From: Anaerolineae bacterium
GTDB lineage: Bacteria > Chloroflexota > Anaerolineae > Aggregatilineales > UBA3940
Assembly: GCA_016926255.1 (NCBI GenBank)
Contig: JAFGOY010000028.1
Span: 1-64,000, forward strand
Direction of reading: 5' to 3'
Length of the DNA stretch: 64,000 bases
Shown: piece by piece, positions 16,801 to 23,476 of the stretch
Layout: every line of letters starts with the position of its first letter
Position numbering within the stretch: position 1 is the first letter of the stretch
Position numbers and translations under genes: made by a program
The notes under the pieces: generated by a model
What the model was told of the DNA's origin: nothing
Database searches by the model: none
What the model saw: the letters and a program-made list of their open reading frames with translations, nothing else

Positions 16801-17381
16801 ATATCGGTGCGGGCATCGAGGGTCTGGCGATTGCAGGCTTCGGGGCTGAGATATTGCAGGGTGCCGATCATCTCGCCGAGCAGGGTCAGCGGGTCGCGGC
16901 CCCCGATGCGCGCCATGCCGAAATCGGTGAGACGGGGCGTGCCGTCACCGGCAAGCAGGATGTTGCCGGGCTTGATGTCGCGGTGAACGATGTCGAGATG
17001 ATGGGCACGGGCGAGCGCGTCGGCGACTTCGAGGGCGATGCCAACGGCACGGTCGAGGGGAAGCTGGGGCTGGCGGCGGAGGAGGTCGGAGAGCGAGCCG
17101 CCGCCGACATATTCCATGACGATCACCTGCTGGCCGGATTCTTCAAAGGTATCGAGCACCTTGACAATGTTCGGGTGGTTCAACTCGCGGAGGATATCGC
17201 CTTCACGGCGGAAACGCTCGACCAGATCGGGGGCCTGCTCGACGATCTCCGGGCGCAGAACCTTGATCGCCACAAGCTGGCCCGACTGGGCATCGGCGGC
17301 GCGGTAGACCCGGCCAGCACCGCCCTCGCCGATCAGGGATTCGACGGTATATCGGTTGGCGAACATTTGCGGATCGGGCAT
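13836..17381 (-). CDS. Ser/Thr protein kinase - STAND ATPase (MalT-like) - LuxR transcription factor fusion
   Basis: An 1181-residue single-chain regulator. Residues about 10-275 are a eukaryote-like kinase: glycine loop GEGGAGRVY, Lys40 in VAIK, catalytic HRDIKPGN (Asp135), DFG (Asp153) and the LYEMVAGQRPFEG segment. All key residues are present, so it should be active. Residues about 305-560 are a MalT-type STAND NTPase with Walker A APAGFGKTS (345-353) and Walker B-like RVLVLDDIHLV. A long TPR-like helical region follows. The last ~65 residues are a LuxR helix-turn-helix (LSDRELEVLDLIAEGLSNREIA). STAND-LuxR proteins are activated by ligand-induced oligomerisation. Here phosphorylation could gate that step (inference). 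No adjacent gene suggests a target. Confidence 0.92.
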   Translation of the reverse strand: MPDPQMFANRYTVESLIGEGGAGRVYRAADAQSGQLVAIKVLRPEIVEQAPDLVERFRREGDILRELNHPNIVKVLDTFEESGQQVIVMEYVGGGSLSDLLRRQPQLPLDRAVGIALEVADALARAHHLDIVHRDIKPGNILLAGDGTPRLTDFGMARIGGRDPLTLLGEMIGTLQYLSPEACNRQTLDARTDIWSLGVVLYEMVAGQRPFEGEGVPGATVRAIIDHPMPDLRRYRKDVPPELADLISRMLVKSPGARLGSMRLVGAELESIHRGLDPSAASIPPAAGDSAPQSFITTPSGFRQAPLTSKIVVPAQRQGMVPRPELVSRMADGLARSRRLTLVSAPAGFGKTSLIVEWVASLDRDVAWLTVDDSDDDPVLFLSYIIAALQQVDPALGVGVQQLFQSPQRPSIQRLVTLLLTDIASGRDRVLVLDDIHLVSAPAVHEIIQFLVENIPPTLHLVIGTRADPLLPLPQMRVRDQITELRERDLRFTVEEAAAFLNETMGLGIAADQVEALTARTEGWAAGLQLAALALREHRSDPAAFIAAFTGSDRYVMDYLVAEVLERQPEPLRDFLRQTAILDRLTAPLCDHLLDRTGSQAILEQLDTSNLFLISLDHRREWYRYHRLFVDVLRTTVTREEKAALHLRAAGWYRANDYMNQAVIHALDYAALTGDYDPAVEVVREAADDFVSSGSLVTIQGWLDALPDDRIRQDGMLCLYRGWVLTLFGDIPHAVEYTDLAADLLGRSEADRSDLGKVYVLRTFFAVLASQDYAEGQRLAQQALDMLSPQQSQWRVIAQWAMAESLERTTHIGVAIEAFQAARQTGLAMGNAIFVATVEMSLAQALNNNCRRREAVAVCEQALENYTDEFGRLTPIAGLILSRLGILHYEANELALARRYHEQSFELGQGLSLGADLTFARGLAAPTFHALGETERALIDLQETYHSAAQTGYAEPEVFLAQEVDIRLSQGDILFARRWAEEGGYSIDDEPDYLKMESQLSFARTLIADQRHADAQTWLARLESFARERGLLRWLISIHILQAIAAEQSGDRDAALAALESALALAVPGDYYRAFLDEDDLVIGLLAAARGSAPTFVDHLFEIVAEDTPGEERIQPLIEPLSDRELEVLDLIAEGLSNREIAEKLYITVGTVKRHINNIYGKLDVHSRTQAIATARDLKIL

Positions 17382-17460
17382 GGGTGAGTCGTCCTTTGAG
17401 TACGCGATTTATAGGACTATACGTATTTTGGATCGGACTGGTTCGATTTTAGAGGAAAAA

Positions 17461-17496
17461 CAACACACCGCAAAGATCGCAGAGGACGCAAAGGAA
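17461..17496. repeat. CCGCAGAGGACGCAAAGG-type dispersed repeat, copy 1
   Basis: Sequence of the form accgcaaagatcgcagaggacgcaaagg; related strings occur at 22180 and 28363. Confidence 0.5.
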
Positions 17497-17551
17497 AAGA
17501 ATGAGAGGGCAAAAGTTATCGGCGACTACACAAAGTGATGAATGCATCCGG

Positions 17552-18169
17552 TTACCATCTATATAGATTACTCAACAAATCTTCACCAAAGGATACCAAA
17601 AGCACTGGCAATGATACGACTATAGACTTAAACCAATTCAGTTTATGCACAGCTTTGGTTGCATTAACGAGTAAAACGAACTGATAGATATTCAAAACTA
17701 CACAAACATGACTTACCGGCGGAGACTTGCCCAGGGCGAGCATCATAATCATTGATAGTACTACCATTGGTGAAAACGATGATGAGTACATGAAAATCAT
17801 AGAAGCGAAAGATGCCTCACCACCCAAACGTGTGGCAATAAAATGTGAAATACCTGTTGGTACAATTAAGAAAACAATGCCCACGACCACATAAATTAGA
17901 GAAACAAATACAACTACAACCACCAGAGCGGAAGTTCGAAGTGAAGGCTCCTTACCAAATCCCTCAAACAGGATTATATACACGAAGAACAGCAACATAG
18001 CGAAAGAATAGCTGATTACGGTCCAGATTAACGTGATCTTGAGCCGACTATTCTCGTCGAATAGTGAAAGAATCTCCTCATAGCTCTTCACAGTTGGAAC
18101 AAGTGCATATCCCCAGGCGTAAAATGTGTTATCGAAGAAGTCGCCGTTCTGTGATTGTGTGGTGCTCAT
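17552..18169 (-). CDS. Yip1-like integral membrane protein
   Basis: A 205-residue protein starting MSTTQSQNGDFF with five hydrophobic segments. The segment IVPTGISHFIATRLGGEASF is the conserved loop of bacterial Yip1-domain proteins, whose function is unknown. Base composition is clearly more AT-rich than the neighbours, which may mean recent acquisition. The start was set at the ATG just before the globular part, since the longer upstream reading runs through a palindromic repeat. The gene is bordered by intergenic repeats and by an MFS remnant at 18342-18485. Confidence 0.65.
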   Translation of the reverse strand: MSTTQSQNGDFFDNTFYAWGYALVPTVKSYEEILSLFDENSRLKITLIWTVISYSFAMLLFFVYIILFEGFGKEPSLRTSALVVVVVFVSLIYVVVGIVFLIVPTGISHFIATRLGGEASFASMIFMYSSSFSPMVVLSMIMMLALGKSPPVSHVCVVLNIYQFVLLVNATKAVHKLNWFKSIVVSLPVLLVSFGEDLLSNLYRW

Positions 18170-18291
18170 TGTGATGGTGTCCTGACGTGAATTTTCCCGA
18201 CCTGCGGATAAGCATAGCGCGGGAGGGGGATCGGAGCAAGGGAAGCGGGCGCAGTATAGAGTCATCAGTATAGAGATAATCCTGACTATTT

Positions 18292-18323
18292 CCCGATCAC
18301 CCCCCTTGGCAAAGGGGGACAGC
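18292..18323. repeat. GATCACCCCCC...AAAGGGGG palindrome (form without insert)
   Basis: CCCGATCACCCCCCTTGGCAAAGGGGGACAGC is a simple hairpin here (given as its parts: CCCCCTT-ggc-AAAGGGGG). At 31321 the same outer sequence is split by a second hairpin. Confidence 0.65.
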
Positions 18324-18341
18324 ATCCTTTGTTTGTGACGG

Positions 18342-18485
18342 TCAGATGGCAGCCGCAGCATCCTCCATGTTGATGATCGCCGGGGTGAGGAGCGCGTAGA
18401 GACAGATGGCGAGGGTGCCCGCGCCGCCGATCAGATACCACGCGCGCGGGCCGACGAGGTCGGAGAGGGGGCCGGTCAGCGCCAT
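18342..18485 (-). pseudogene. 3' remnant of an MFS transporter gene
   Basis: On the minus strand this reads ALTGPLSDLVGPRAWYLIGG followed by 27 more residues and a TGA. Apart from a few substitutions it matches the last ~45 codons of the intact MFS gene ending at 19320. No start or upstream part is present: homology stops abruptly at about 18485. The VapBC-like pair lies between this remnant and the intact copy. Confidence 0.88.
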
Positions 18486-18548
18486 CAACAAGTCATCACA
18501 CTACAAGATAAGGTAAAATAGGGTGAGTGTGAACAGGAGGATACCGGT

Positions 18549-18746
18549 ATGACAACAGTTGGGAATATGTCGCTCGAAGAATTGAAGCGAATTATCCGGG
18601 AGCAGATCAACGAGATTGTCCTGACACCACAGCAACAGCCAGAGCCGGACTCCAGCATGCATCGCTGGTTTCAAGAACACCGCCTGCCGTACAGACCCGG
18701 CCAGAAATCGACCGGGGAACTGCTGCGCGAGGATCGAGATCGATGA
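18549..18746 (+). CDS. Putative antitoxin of a VapBC-type pair
   Basis: A 65-residue protein (MTTVGNMSLEELKRIIREQI...) with a strong AGGAGG site. Its stop overlaps the toxin start as ATGA, the classic translational coupling of toxin-antitoxin pairs. The N-terminal half is a predicted helix and the C-terminal half is Pro/Gln/Arg-rich and probably disordered, as expected for a toxin-wrapping tail. No standard DNA-binding motif (AbrB, MetJ-Arc, Phd) is evident, so the family assignment comes from context. Confidence 0.7.
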   Translation: MTTVGNMSLEELKRIIREQINEIVLTPQQQPEPDSSMHRWFQEHRLPYRPGQKSTGELLREDRDR

Positions 18747-19186
18747 GTGGAGCACGTTTCGTGGTCGATACCAGTGTCGTGGTTCAATACCTGATTGAAG
18801 ACAATGATACACCGCAGGTAACCGAGCTATTTGCAGCGAGTTTTGAATCCAGGATCAGCCTGTGGCTGCCGGATTACTGTCTGGTCGAATGCGCCAACGT
18901 ACTCTGGAAACGGGTAGTATTCGACAATGATTCACTGGAGATGGCGACCCAGATTGTGGAGAACCTGGACAAGCTACCACTGACAATTGTACCTGCAACC
19001 CGGCTGCTGGCACGGGCTATGCCAATCGGTGCAAACCATCGATTGGCGATATACGATTGTCTATTTATCGCTCTGGCAGAAGAACTCGACTGTCCGCTGA
19101 TAACCGTTGACAGAAAGCAGGCCGAGGCTGCCAAAGCGACCGGCGTCATGCTAAAACCCGTGGGAGACTTTGCGTCAACCTCCTAG
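18743..19186 (+). CDS. vapC: PIN-domain ribonuclease toxin (VapC-like)
   Basis: A 147-residue PIN domain. The acidic metal-binding residues are present: Asp9 in FVVDTSVVVQYL, Glu49 in LVECANVLWK, Asp105 in LAIYDCLFIALAEE and Asp123 in LITVDRK. VapC toxins cleave tRNA or rRNA when released from antitoxin. It overlaps the 65-residue upstream gene by four bases and is followed by a hairpin at 19198-19220. The pair is flanked by a remnant and an intact copy of an MFS gene, suggesting a cassette inserted next to that locus. Confidence 0.9.
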   Translation: MSGARFVVDTSVVVQYLIEDNDTPQVTELFAASFESRISLWLPDYCLVECANVLWKRVVFDNDSLEMATQIVENLDKLPLTIVPATRLLARAMPIGANHRLAIYDCLFIALAEELDCPLITVDRKQAEAAKATGVMLKPVGDFASTS

Positions 19187-19197
19187 ACATCAGCAAG

Positions 19198-19237
19198 CGG
19201 GCACGGCAGTGCCGTGCCCGTACGAGTAGCCCTTTTA
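19198..19237 (+). terminator. Hairpin after vapC
   Basis: CGGGCACGGC-AGT-GCCGTGCCCG is a ten-pair perfect stem twelve bases after the stop codon. The CCCTTTTATAT tail comes after about a dozen bases, so termination strength is uncertain. Confidence 0.5.
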
Positions 19238-19273
19238 TATACAATGGTTTGAAGTCTGTCTTTCCCGTCCTTG

Positions 19274-19312
19274 CCCTCACCCTAAATCCCTCTCCCTCAT
19301 GGAGAGGGACTT
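19274..19312. repeat. CCCTCACCC...CCCTCTCCC/GGAGAGGGACTT repeat, copy 1
   Basis: 39 bases identical to 45633-45671, with the palindrome CCCTCTCCCTCATGGAGAGGG at the core (halves CCTCTCC and GGAGAGG). It lies directly downstream of the MFS stop codon. Confidence 0.85.
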
Positions 19313-19319
19313 AATCAGC

Positions 19320-20585
19320 CTACGCCTTAACCGCATCCTCCATTTTGATGATCGCCGGGGTAAGGAGCGCGTAGAGGCAAATGGCGAGCGTGCCCGCGCC
19401 GCCGATCAGATACCACGCGCGCGGGCCGACGAGATCGGAAATGGGGCCAGCCAGCGCCATACCGATCATCACCGCCGTGGAAGTGAGGCTCATCATCACC
19501 GACATGACCCGGCCCTGCAAATCGTGAGGTACGGTGGTCTGTAACAGGGCGTGGATCGCAGCAACAGCGACCGCATTGCTCAGGCCGAACAGGCCCATCG
19601 CCCCGATGGCAATTGTGAGCGCGTTCGAGGGCAGCAGGCCGATCAACACCGAGAAGCCGCCCATCGCCAGAAAGCCGCCGACCATCGTCACCGCGTGGCG
19701 TTTGAATCCACCCCACGCGGACATAATCAGGCCACCGACGACAAGCCCGATTCCGAATGCGGTCTGCATCGCCGCGTAGCCATCGACATCAGCACCAAAG
19801 TATTCGGTGACTAGAAGAGGAACGAGATTGATGGCGGGGATGATCAGGATGAAGACGGCGAGCAGGATCAGCAGCACACCGCGCATCCCCACCCAGTTCC
19901 AGACGAAACGAAGCCCGGTGAAGAGATCGGCCAGCACAGCGCGGACGGTCGCCTTACCTTCGGCGATGGTCGGGCGGTCGGGCTGGGGGATGGTCACCAC
20001 GAGCAGCGTCCCGACGGCAAGTATGGCGGTCGAGACGTCGATCAGGAAGATGGATTGAAGCGGCAGCAGGCGGATCAGCAGGGCACCGAGCGGCGGCGCG
20101 GCGATGCTCATCAGGCCGTTGAGGACTTCGTTCAGCCCGGCGACACGGCCCAGATGATCGGCGGGAACCATCAGCGGGGTCGATGCCTGCATCGCCGACC
20201 AGTGGAAGACGCCCGCAATCGCGCGGAGAAACATCGCCGGGAAGATCATCCACAGCGCGAAACGGTCGAGGGTCAGGGCGGCAGCGAGGGCGACGATCAC
20301 CAGCCCGGCGAGCGAGTCGGCGGCGATCATCACCACGCGGCGGTTCCAGCGATCAACCAGCGCCCCGGCGACCGGCGCAAGCACGATTTTCGGCAGGATG
20401 GCCATCGCGGAGGCAAGCGCCAGCAGCGCCCCCGATCTGGTCTGCTCGGTGATCGTCCAGATCAGGGCGAACTGCACGAGTTCACTGCCGATCAGCGAGA
20501 CGGCCTGCCCGCCCCAGATAACAAAAAAGGCACCGAGGCCCGGTGCCTTTTCCGTCTGCGGCGTATGGTGTTGGTGGATGGTCAT
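19320..20585 (-). CDS. Major facilitator superfamily efflux transporter (EntS/MefA-like MFS_3)
   Basis: A 421-residue protein with 10-12 hydrophobic helices and the loop 2-3 signature GALVDRWNRRVVM, close to those in macrolide efflux MefA and enterobactin exporter EntS. It probably exports a small hydrophobic molecule; the substrate cannot be read from sequence. The start is the ATG after GAAAGGAGATTGACCC. The leader holds a 56-base repeat 28 bases upstream and, further up, a strong terminator at 20722-20769 in the same direction, so attenuation is possible. The last ~45 codons are duplicated as a remnant at 18342-18485. Confidence 0.9.
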   Translation of the reverse strand: MTIHQHHTPQTEKAPGLGAFFVIWGGQAVSLIGSELVQFALIWTITEQTRSGALLALASAMAILPKIVLAPVAGALVDRWNRRVVMIAADSLAGLVIVALAAALTLDRFALWMIFPAMFLRAIAGVFHWSAMQASTPLMVPADHLGRVAGLNEVLNGLMSIAAPPLGALLIRLLPLQSIFLIDVSTAILAVGTLLVVTIPQPDRPTIAEGKATVRAVLADLFTGLRFVWNWVGMRGVLLILLAVFILIIPAINLVPLLVTEYFGADVDGYAAMQTAFGIGLVVGGLIMSAWGGFKRHAVTMVGGFLAMGGFSVLIGLLPSNALTIAIGAMGLFGLSNAVAVAAIHALLQTTVPHDLQGRVMSVMMSLTSTAVMIGMALAGPISDLVGPRAWYLIGGAGTLAICLYALLTPAIIKMEDAVKA

Positions 20586-20613
20586 GGGTCAATCTCCTTT
20601 CGATAAAAACAAA

Positions 20614-20669
20614 TCAGGGGCTTTGCCCCTGAAACCCCACAAACTTTTGAAAAAGTTTGATCAAAACTT
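20614..20669 (-). repeat. 56-base dispersed element upstream of the MFS gene (copy 2)
   Basis: Differs from copy 1 (12021-12076) at a handful of bases. The TCAGGGG/CCCCTGA stem is kept while the loop changes from TGAAA to CAAAG. It sits in the same place relative to the start codon. Confidence 0.8.
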
Positions 20670-20721
20670 CAAATTTACCTGAGCCAGCAGCGAGTATCAG
20701 ATCATAGAGCCTCCGCCAGAT

Positions 20722-20769
20722 AAAAAAATATGCAAAGCCCCGGACACACGTATGTCCAGGGCTTTGCAT
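20722..20769 (-). terminator. Strong intrinsic terminator in the MFS leader
   Basis: ATGCAAAGCCC and GGACA pair with TGTCC and GGGCTTTGCAT (16 pairs, one mismatch, loop CACGTA). On the minus strand the stem is followed by ATTTTTTTA. No minus-strand gene ends upstream, so it either closes a small RNA or attenuates the MFS gene. Confidence 0.75.
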
Positions 20770-20937
20770 GGCAACTGATATTTTGTTGACGGCGGGGATT
20801 ATAACACAGGTTGAGGGAAATGCAAAAAGGAAAAAGAAAAAAGGGGTGGGAGATAAAAGGAGCAAGATAAAAGATGAAAGTGGGGTTGGCTTTATGGTAT
20901 TGAAGTTATTCTAAACAGGAAGGAAACAGAACACGAC

Positions 20938-20988
20938 GTTTTCACCCCCGCCCTGTCCCTCCCCCTCAAGGTGGAGGGAATAGAATTG
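20938..20988. repeat. GC-rich palindromic repeat A, copy 2
   Basis: TTTTCACCCCCGCCCTGTCC...CCCCCTCAAGGTGGAGGGAATAGA; the same arrangement as copy 1. Confidence 0.8.
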
Positions 20989-21130
20989 TGTTGTGTTTTA
21001 TCGCGGATGTCGGTGTTAATCTGCTAATGAACAATCAGGGGCAGATTTTGCGTTTCGTGTTTGCCGATGTCACTATATACTGGCACGGGGCGATGGCAGT
21101 CTGAGGTCTTGATATTGAAGATTCATAAGA

Positions 21131-21196
21131 TTTCACCCCCTCCCAGCAGCCGCAAAACGGCTGCCCCCTCCCCCAATCTGGGAGAGGGAGCAGATT
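21131..21196. repeat. Composite palindromic repeat with inner hairpin
   Basis: Outer TTTCACCCCCTCCC ... CCCTCCCCCAATCTGGGAGAGGGAGCAGA encloses the hairpin GCAGCCG-CAAAA-CGGCTGC, which simple copies of repeat A lack. Confidence 0.7.
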
Positions 21197-21269
21197 GTCT
21201 GGTGTGTTGGGCAGAATTTGATCATCCTGTTGACTTGCGAATGGGCAAAATCAAGGAGAGGCAATCCGT

Positions 21270-22094
21270 ATGATCAAGCGTATGGTGACGCCTATGGTGC
21301 TGATCGGGCTGACGATGGCGGCCTGCGCACCAGCACCGGAGCCTGACCCTACCCCGGTCGCTACCGAGATCGCCAGGAGGCAGATGGCGCAATCGGTGAT
21401 GATCGAGCACGAGGTCAAGCAGCCGGGTCAGGATGCGTATACGGTCGAAACCGAACTTGAGTACTGGCTGTACCTGCCGGAAGCATATGGAGAAAAGACC
21501 AACGAAGCGTGGCCGCTGGTGCTTTTCTTACACGGGCGCGGAGAGAGCGACGGCGACCTTGAAATCGTCTTAAGGAACGGCCCGCCGAAGATGGCTGAAG
21601 CCGGTGAAGATTTCCCGTTTATCATGGCATCACCACAATGTTCAATGGTGTATACCTGGGCTGACGTACCGGGTCTGCTGAAAGGATTGATCGATCACCT
21701 GACGGAAAACTATGCAATCGACGCCGACCGGATCATCGTCACCGGGCTGAGCATGGGCGGCCTGGGAACATGGGCACTGTCAGCGGCCTACCCTGACCTG
21801 CCTGCGGCCATCGCGCCGGTGGCCGGATTCTATTTTGACCCGGATACAGGATACATTGGTGCCGTACCGGAGAATATCTGCGAGTTAGCCGATATTCCGA
21901 CCTGGGCATTTCATGGCGATGCCGACAATGTCGTATCGCTGGAATACGGGCAGGTGATCATCGAGGCGCTGGAGGCGTGCGGCGGGGACGTGACATTCAC
22001 CATCTACGAAGGGGCCGATCATGCCGAATCGTGGGAGCGGGCTTACGCCGATCCGGCGTTGTATGAGTGGATGATGGCGCAGCGGCGGAAGTGA
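21270..22094 (+). CDS. Secreted lipoprotein esterase/phospholipase (alpha/beta hydrolase)
   Basis: A 274-residue protein with a signal peptide ending LTMAAC (lipobox Cys19). The alpha/beta-hydrolase triad is visible: oxyanion region LFLHGRGESDGD, nucleophile elbow GLSMGG, acid FHGDADNVV, and histidine DHAESW. The GLSMGGLGTWALSAAYPD stretch is typical of dienelactone-hydrolase/LpqC/feruloyl-esterase-like secreted enzymes. It probably cleaves an ester outside the cell. It stands alone between repeat-rich gaps, with GGAG before the ATG. Confidence 0.87.
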   Translation: MIKRMVTPMVLIGLTMAACAPAPEPDPTPVATEIARRQMAQSVMIEHEVKQPGQDAYTVETELEYWLYLPEAYGEKTNEAWPLVLFLHGRGESDGDLEIVLRNGPPKMAEAGEDFPFIMASPQCSMVYTWADVPGLLKGLIDHLTENYAIDADRIIVTGLSMGGLGTWALSAAYPDLPAAIAPVAGFYFDPDTGYIGAVPENICELADIPTWAFHGDADNVVSLEYGQVIIEALEACGGDVTFTIYEGADHAESWERAYADPALYEWMMAQRRK

Positions 22095-22111
22095 CCGTTA
22101 AGAAAGTGCGA

Positions 22112-22160
22112 GATTCACCCCCTCCCCGACCCTCCCCCTGACAGGTGGAGGGAGCAGATG
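22112..22160. repeat. GC-rich palindromic repeat A, copy 3
   Basis: ATTCACCCCCTCCCCGACCC...CCCTGACAGGTGGAGGGAGCAGA between the convergent esterase and acyltransferase genes. Confidence 0.8.
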
Positions 22161-22179
22161 TTTATTCTGGTGTTGAGTT

Positions 22180-22210
22180 GACGACAAAGGACGCAGAGAT
22201 CGCAAAAAGG
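22180..22210. repeat. ACGCAGAGATCGCAAA-type dispersed repeat, copy 2
   Basis: acaaaggacgcagagatcgcaaaaagg, related to 17461 and 28363. Confidence 0.45.
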
Positions 22211-22231
22211 GCTGCTCGATTTGAGCAGCCC
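22204..22231 (-). terminator. Intrinsic terminator of the acyltransferase gene
   Basis: GGGCTGCTC/GAGCAGCCC (nine perfect pairs, five-base loop) followed on the minus strand by TTTTTGCG, 23 bases after the acyltransferase stop codon. Confidence 0.88.
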
Positions 22232-22254
22232 CCGGTGTTTTCAAGTGGTGGAGA

Positions 22255-22968
22255 CTAATCGGCGAGAAGGGGACGGCGCAGGAAATGACGCACGTCGATG
22301 GGGTATTTCTGCTTCATGCGCAGGGCGCTTTCGTAAGAAAGCTGGGCGATGCGGTTCATCAGGCTTTGAGATGATTCGCGGACGTAGTCCCAATCCTCGA
22401 TATCGCCGCCGAAGGTCATCGGCTCGCCGACGGTGATTGCATAGGGGCCGCGCAGATACCAGGTGCCGACCTCCTTCTCACCATTGACATTCGTCTCGAC
22501 CAGACGCAGGCGCTTACGGTCGAGGGCGATGCCGACCGGGACAATCGGGACATCGGCTTCGAGGGCGAGGCGAACCGCCCCGGTGCGGGGACGGTGAAAA
22601 CCGCCTTCGAGCGGGCTGATCGCGCCTTCGGGGAAGACTCCGATCACCCCACCCCGCGCCAGTTTGTCGATGGCCCGATCAACCGCCTCCTGGCCCTTGC
22701 CAGCGGCCACTTCGATATGGCCGGAGTTGGCAAGATAACGGCCAAAGTGCGGCACCTTGAACAGCGTGTCTTCGATCAATATGCTGATCGGCTCCGAGGT
22801 CAGGGTCAGGATCAGCCCAGGGTCGGAGGTAGAGGGATGGTTCGGGGAAATAATCTTCGCGCCTTCAGGAAGAGGGGCGTGAAACTCGACATCTAAATCC
22901 AGAAACAATCCTGCCAATAAATCGATTACCGGTAAACCTATCCTATACGCCATATTTTCGTCGAACAT
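22255..22968 (-). CDS. PlsC-type 1-acylglycerol-3-phosphate acyltransferase
   Basis: A 237-residue glycerolipid acyltransferase. The catalytic HX4D motif appears as NHPSTSD, and the second conserved block as VIGVFPEGAIS (family FPEGxRS); the substrate-binding PIVPVGIAL follows. It lacks an obvious N-terminal transmembrane helix, so it is probably peripheral. The ATG (MFDENMAYRI) is chosen because it follows GAGGAG by seven bases; an upstream TTG would place the ribosome site inside the frame. It likely acts in phospholipid synthesis, though transfer to another lipid or secondary metabolite cannot be excluded. Confidence 0.87.
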   Translation of the reverse strand: MFDENMAYRIGLPVIDLLAGLFLDLDVEFHAPLPEGAKIISPNHPSTSDPGLILTLTSEPISILIEDTLFKVPHFGRYLANSGHIEVAAGKGQEAVDRAIDKLARGGVIGVFPEGAISPLEGGFHRPRTGAVRLALEADVPIVPVGIALDRKRLRLVETNVNGEKEVGTWYLRGPYAITVGEPMTFGGDIEDWDYVRESSQSLMNRIAQLSYESALRMKQKYPIDVRHFLRRPLLAD

Positions 22969-23153
22969 ACAGTAACTCCTCAGCAAGTCTCATTATTCCG
23001 GGGCCGCCCCGGAGGGTTATCTGATCCGGCGTACTGCCGGTGTACGCCAGTATTTTCTCAAAACAAGAGGGGAATGTCTTGAACCAAAAGATACATTAGA
23101 GGGTACATCCAGAGAACACGTCGCCGCCAGATAAGTTACGTTGTTGTAATACA

Positions 23154-23188
23154 TTGATCACCCCCCTGTGAGCCTATCGGCTCAGTCC
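23154..23188. repeat. TTGATCACCCCCCT element with hairpin, right half missing
   Basis: The left part matches 31321. The inner hairpin is TGAGCC-TATC-GGCTCA (six perfect pairs), unlike the hairpin at 31334. The AAAGGGGG half is absent, so this copy looks truncated. Confidence 0.6.
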
Positions 23189-23220
23189 ATTCCCTGAATA
23201 TCAAGGCAAGATAGCGAGAT

Positions 23221-23270
23221 GTTTTCCCCCCCTCCTCTGACCCTCCCCCTCAAGGTGGAGGGAGCAGATT
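23221..23270. repeat. GC-rich palindromic repeat A, copy 4
   Basis: GTTTTCCCCCCCTCCTCTGACC...CTCAAGGTGGAGGGAGCAGA. Confidence 0.8.
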
Positions 23271-23476
23271 CGTGTGGAGCTATACGACCTTTCCGGGCGC
23301 AGCGTGCTGCGCCCCTGCGCTTGAAATCGCTTTTTGGGCCGCACGATTTTCAAAAGTGTTGTGTCCCCAGTAAAAAAAGGAGGGAACAATCAATGATCAA
23401 ACGTGTGACGGAATCGCGTTTTGCTTGACTTTCCACCGTGAAAAGGCAAAACTCTGGTAGAAAGGACTCCAATATC

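Larger units (their letters stand above)
20586..21269. other. Intergenic region with MFS leader, terminator and two palindromic repeats
   Basis: From left to right: 56-base element, minus-strand terminator, GC-rich repeat A (20938-20988), composite repeat A with inner hairpin (21131-21196), then the upstream region of the lipoprotein esterase. No convincing gene. A minus frame at 20614-20865 is low-complexity (LLLSPTPFFFFLF) and covers the repeats. Confidence 0.6.
22969..23476. other. Intergenic region with two palindromic repeats
   Basis: Divergent promoter region between the acyltransferase and the SGNH hydrolase. It holds the CGGCGTACTGCCGGTGTACGCC dyad near 23029, the GATCACCCCCC element at 23154 and repeat A at 23221. 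No gene seen. Confidence 0.6.

Noticed and set aside
18342..18485. Attachment-site duplication of an integrative element
   Set aside because: The ~140-base duplication is coding sequence with several substitutions, and no integrase or tRNA is present; treated as a gene remnant instead.
20614..20865. Minus-strand 83-codon frame in the MFS leader
   Set aside because: Covers the dispersed repeat and terminator; low-complexity Phe/Leu start.
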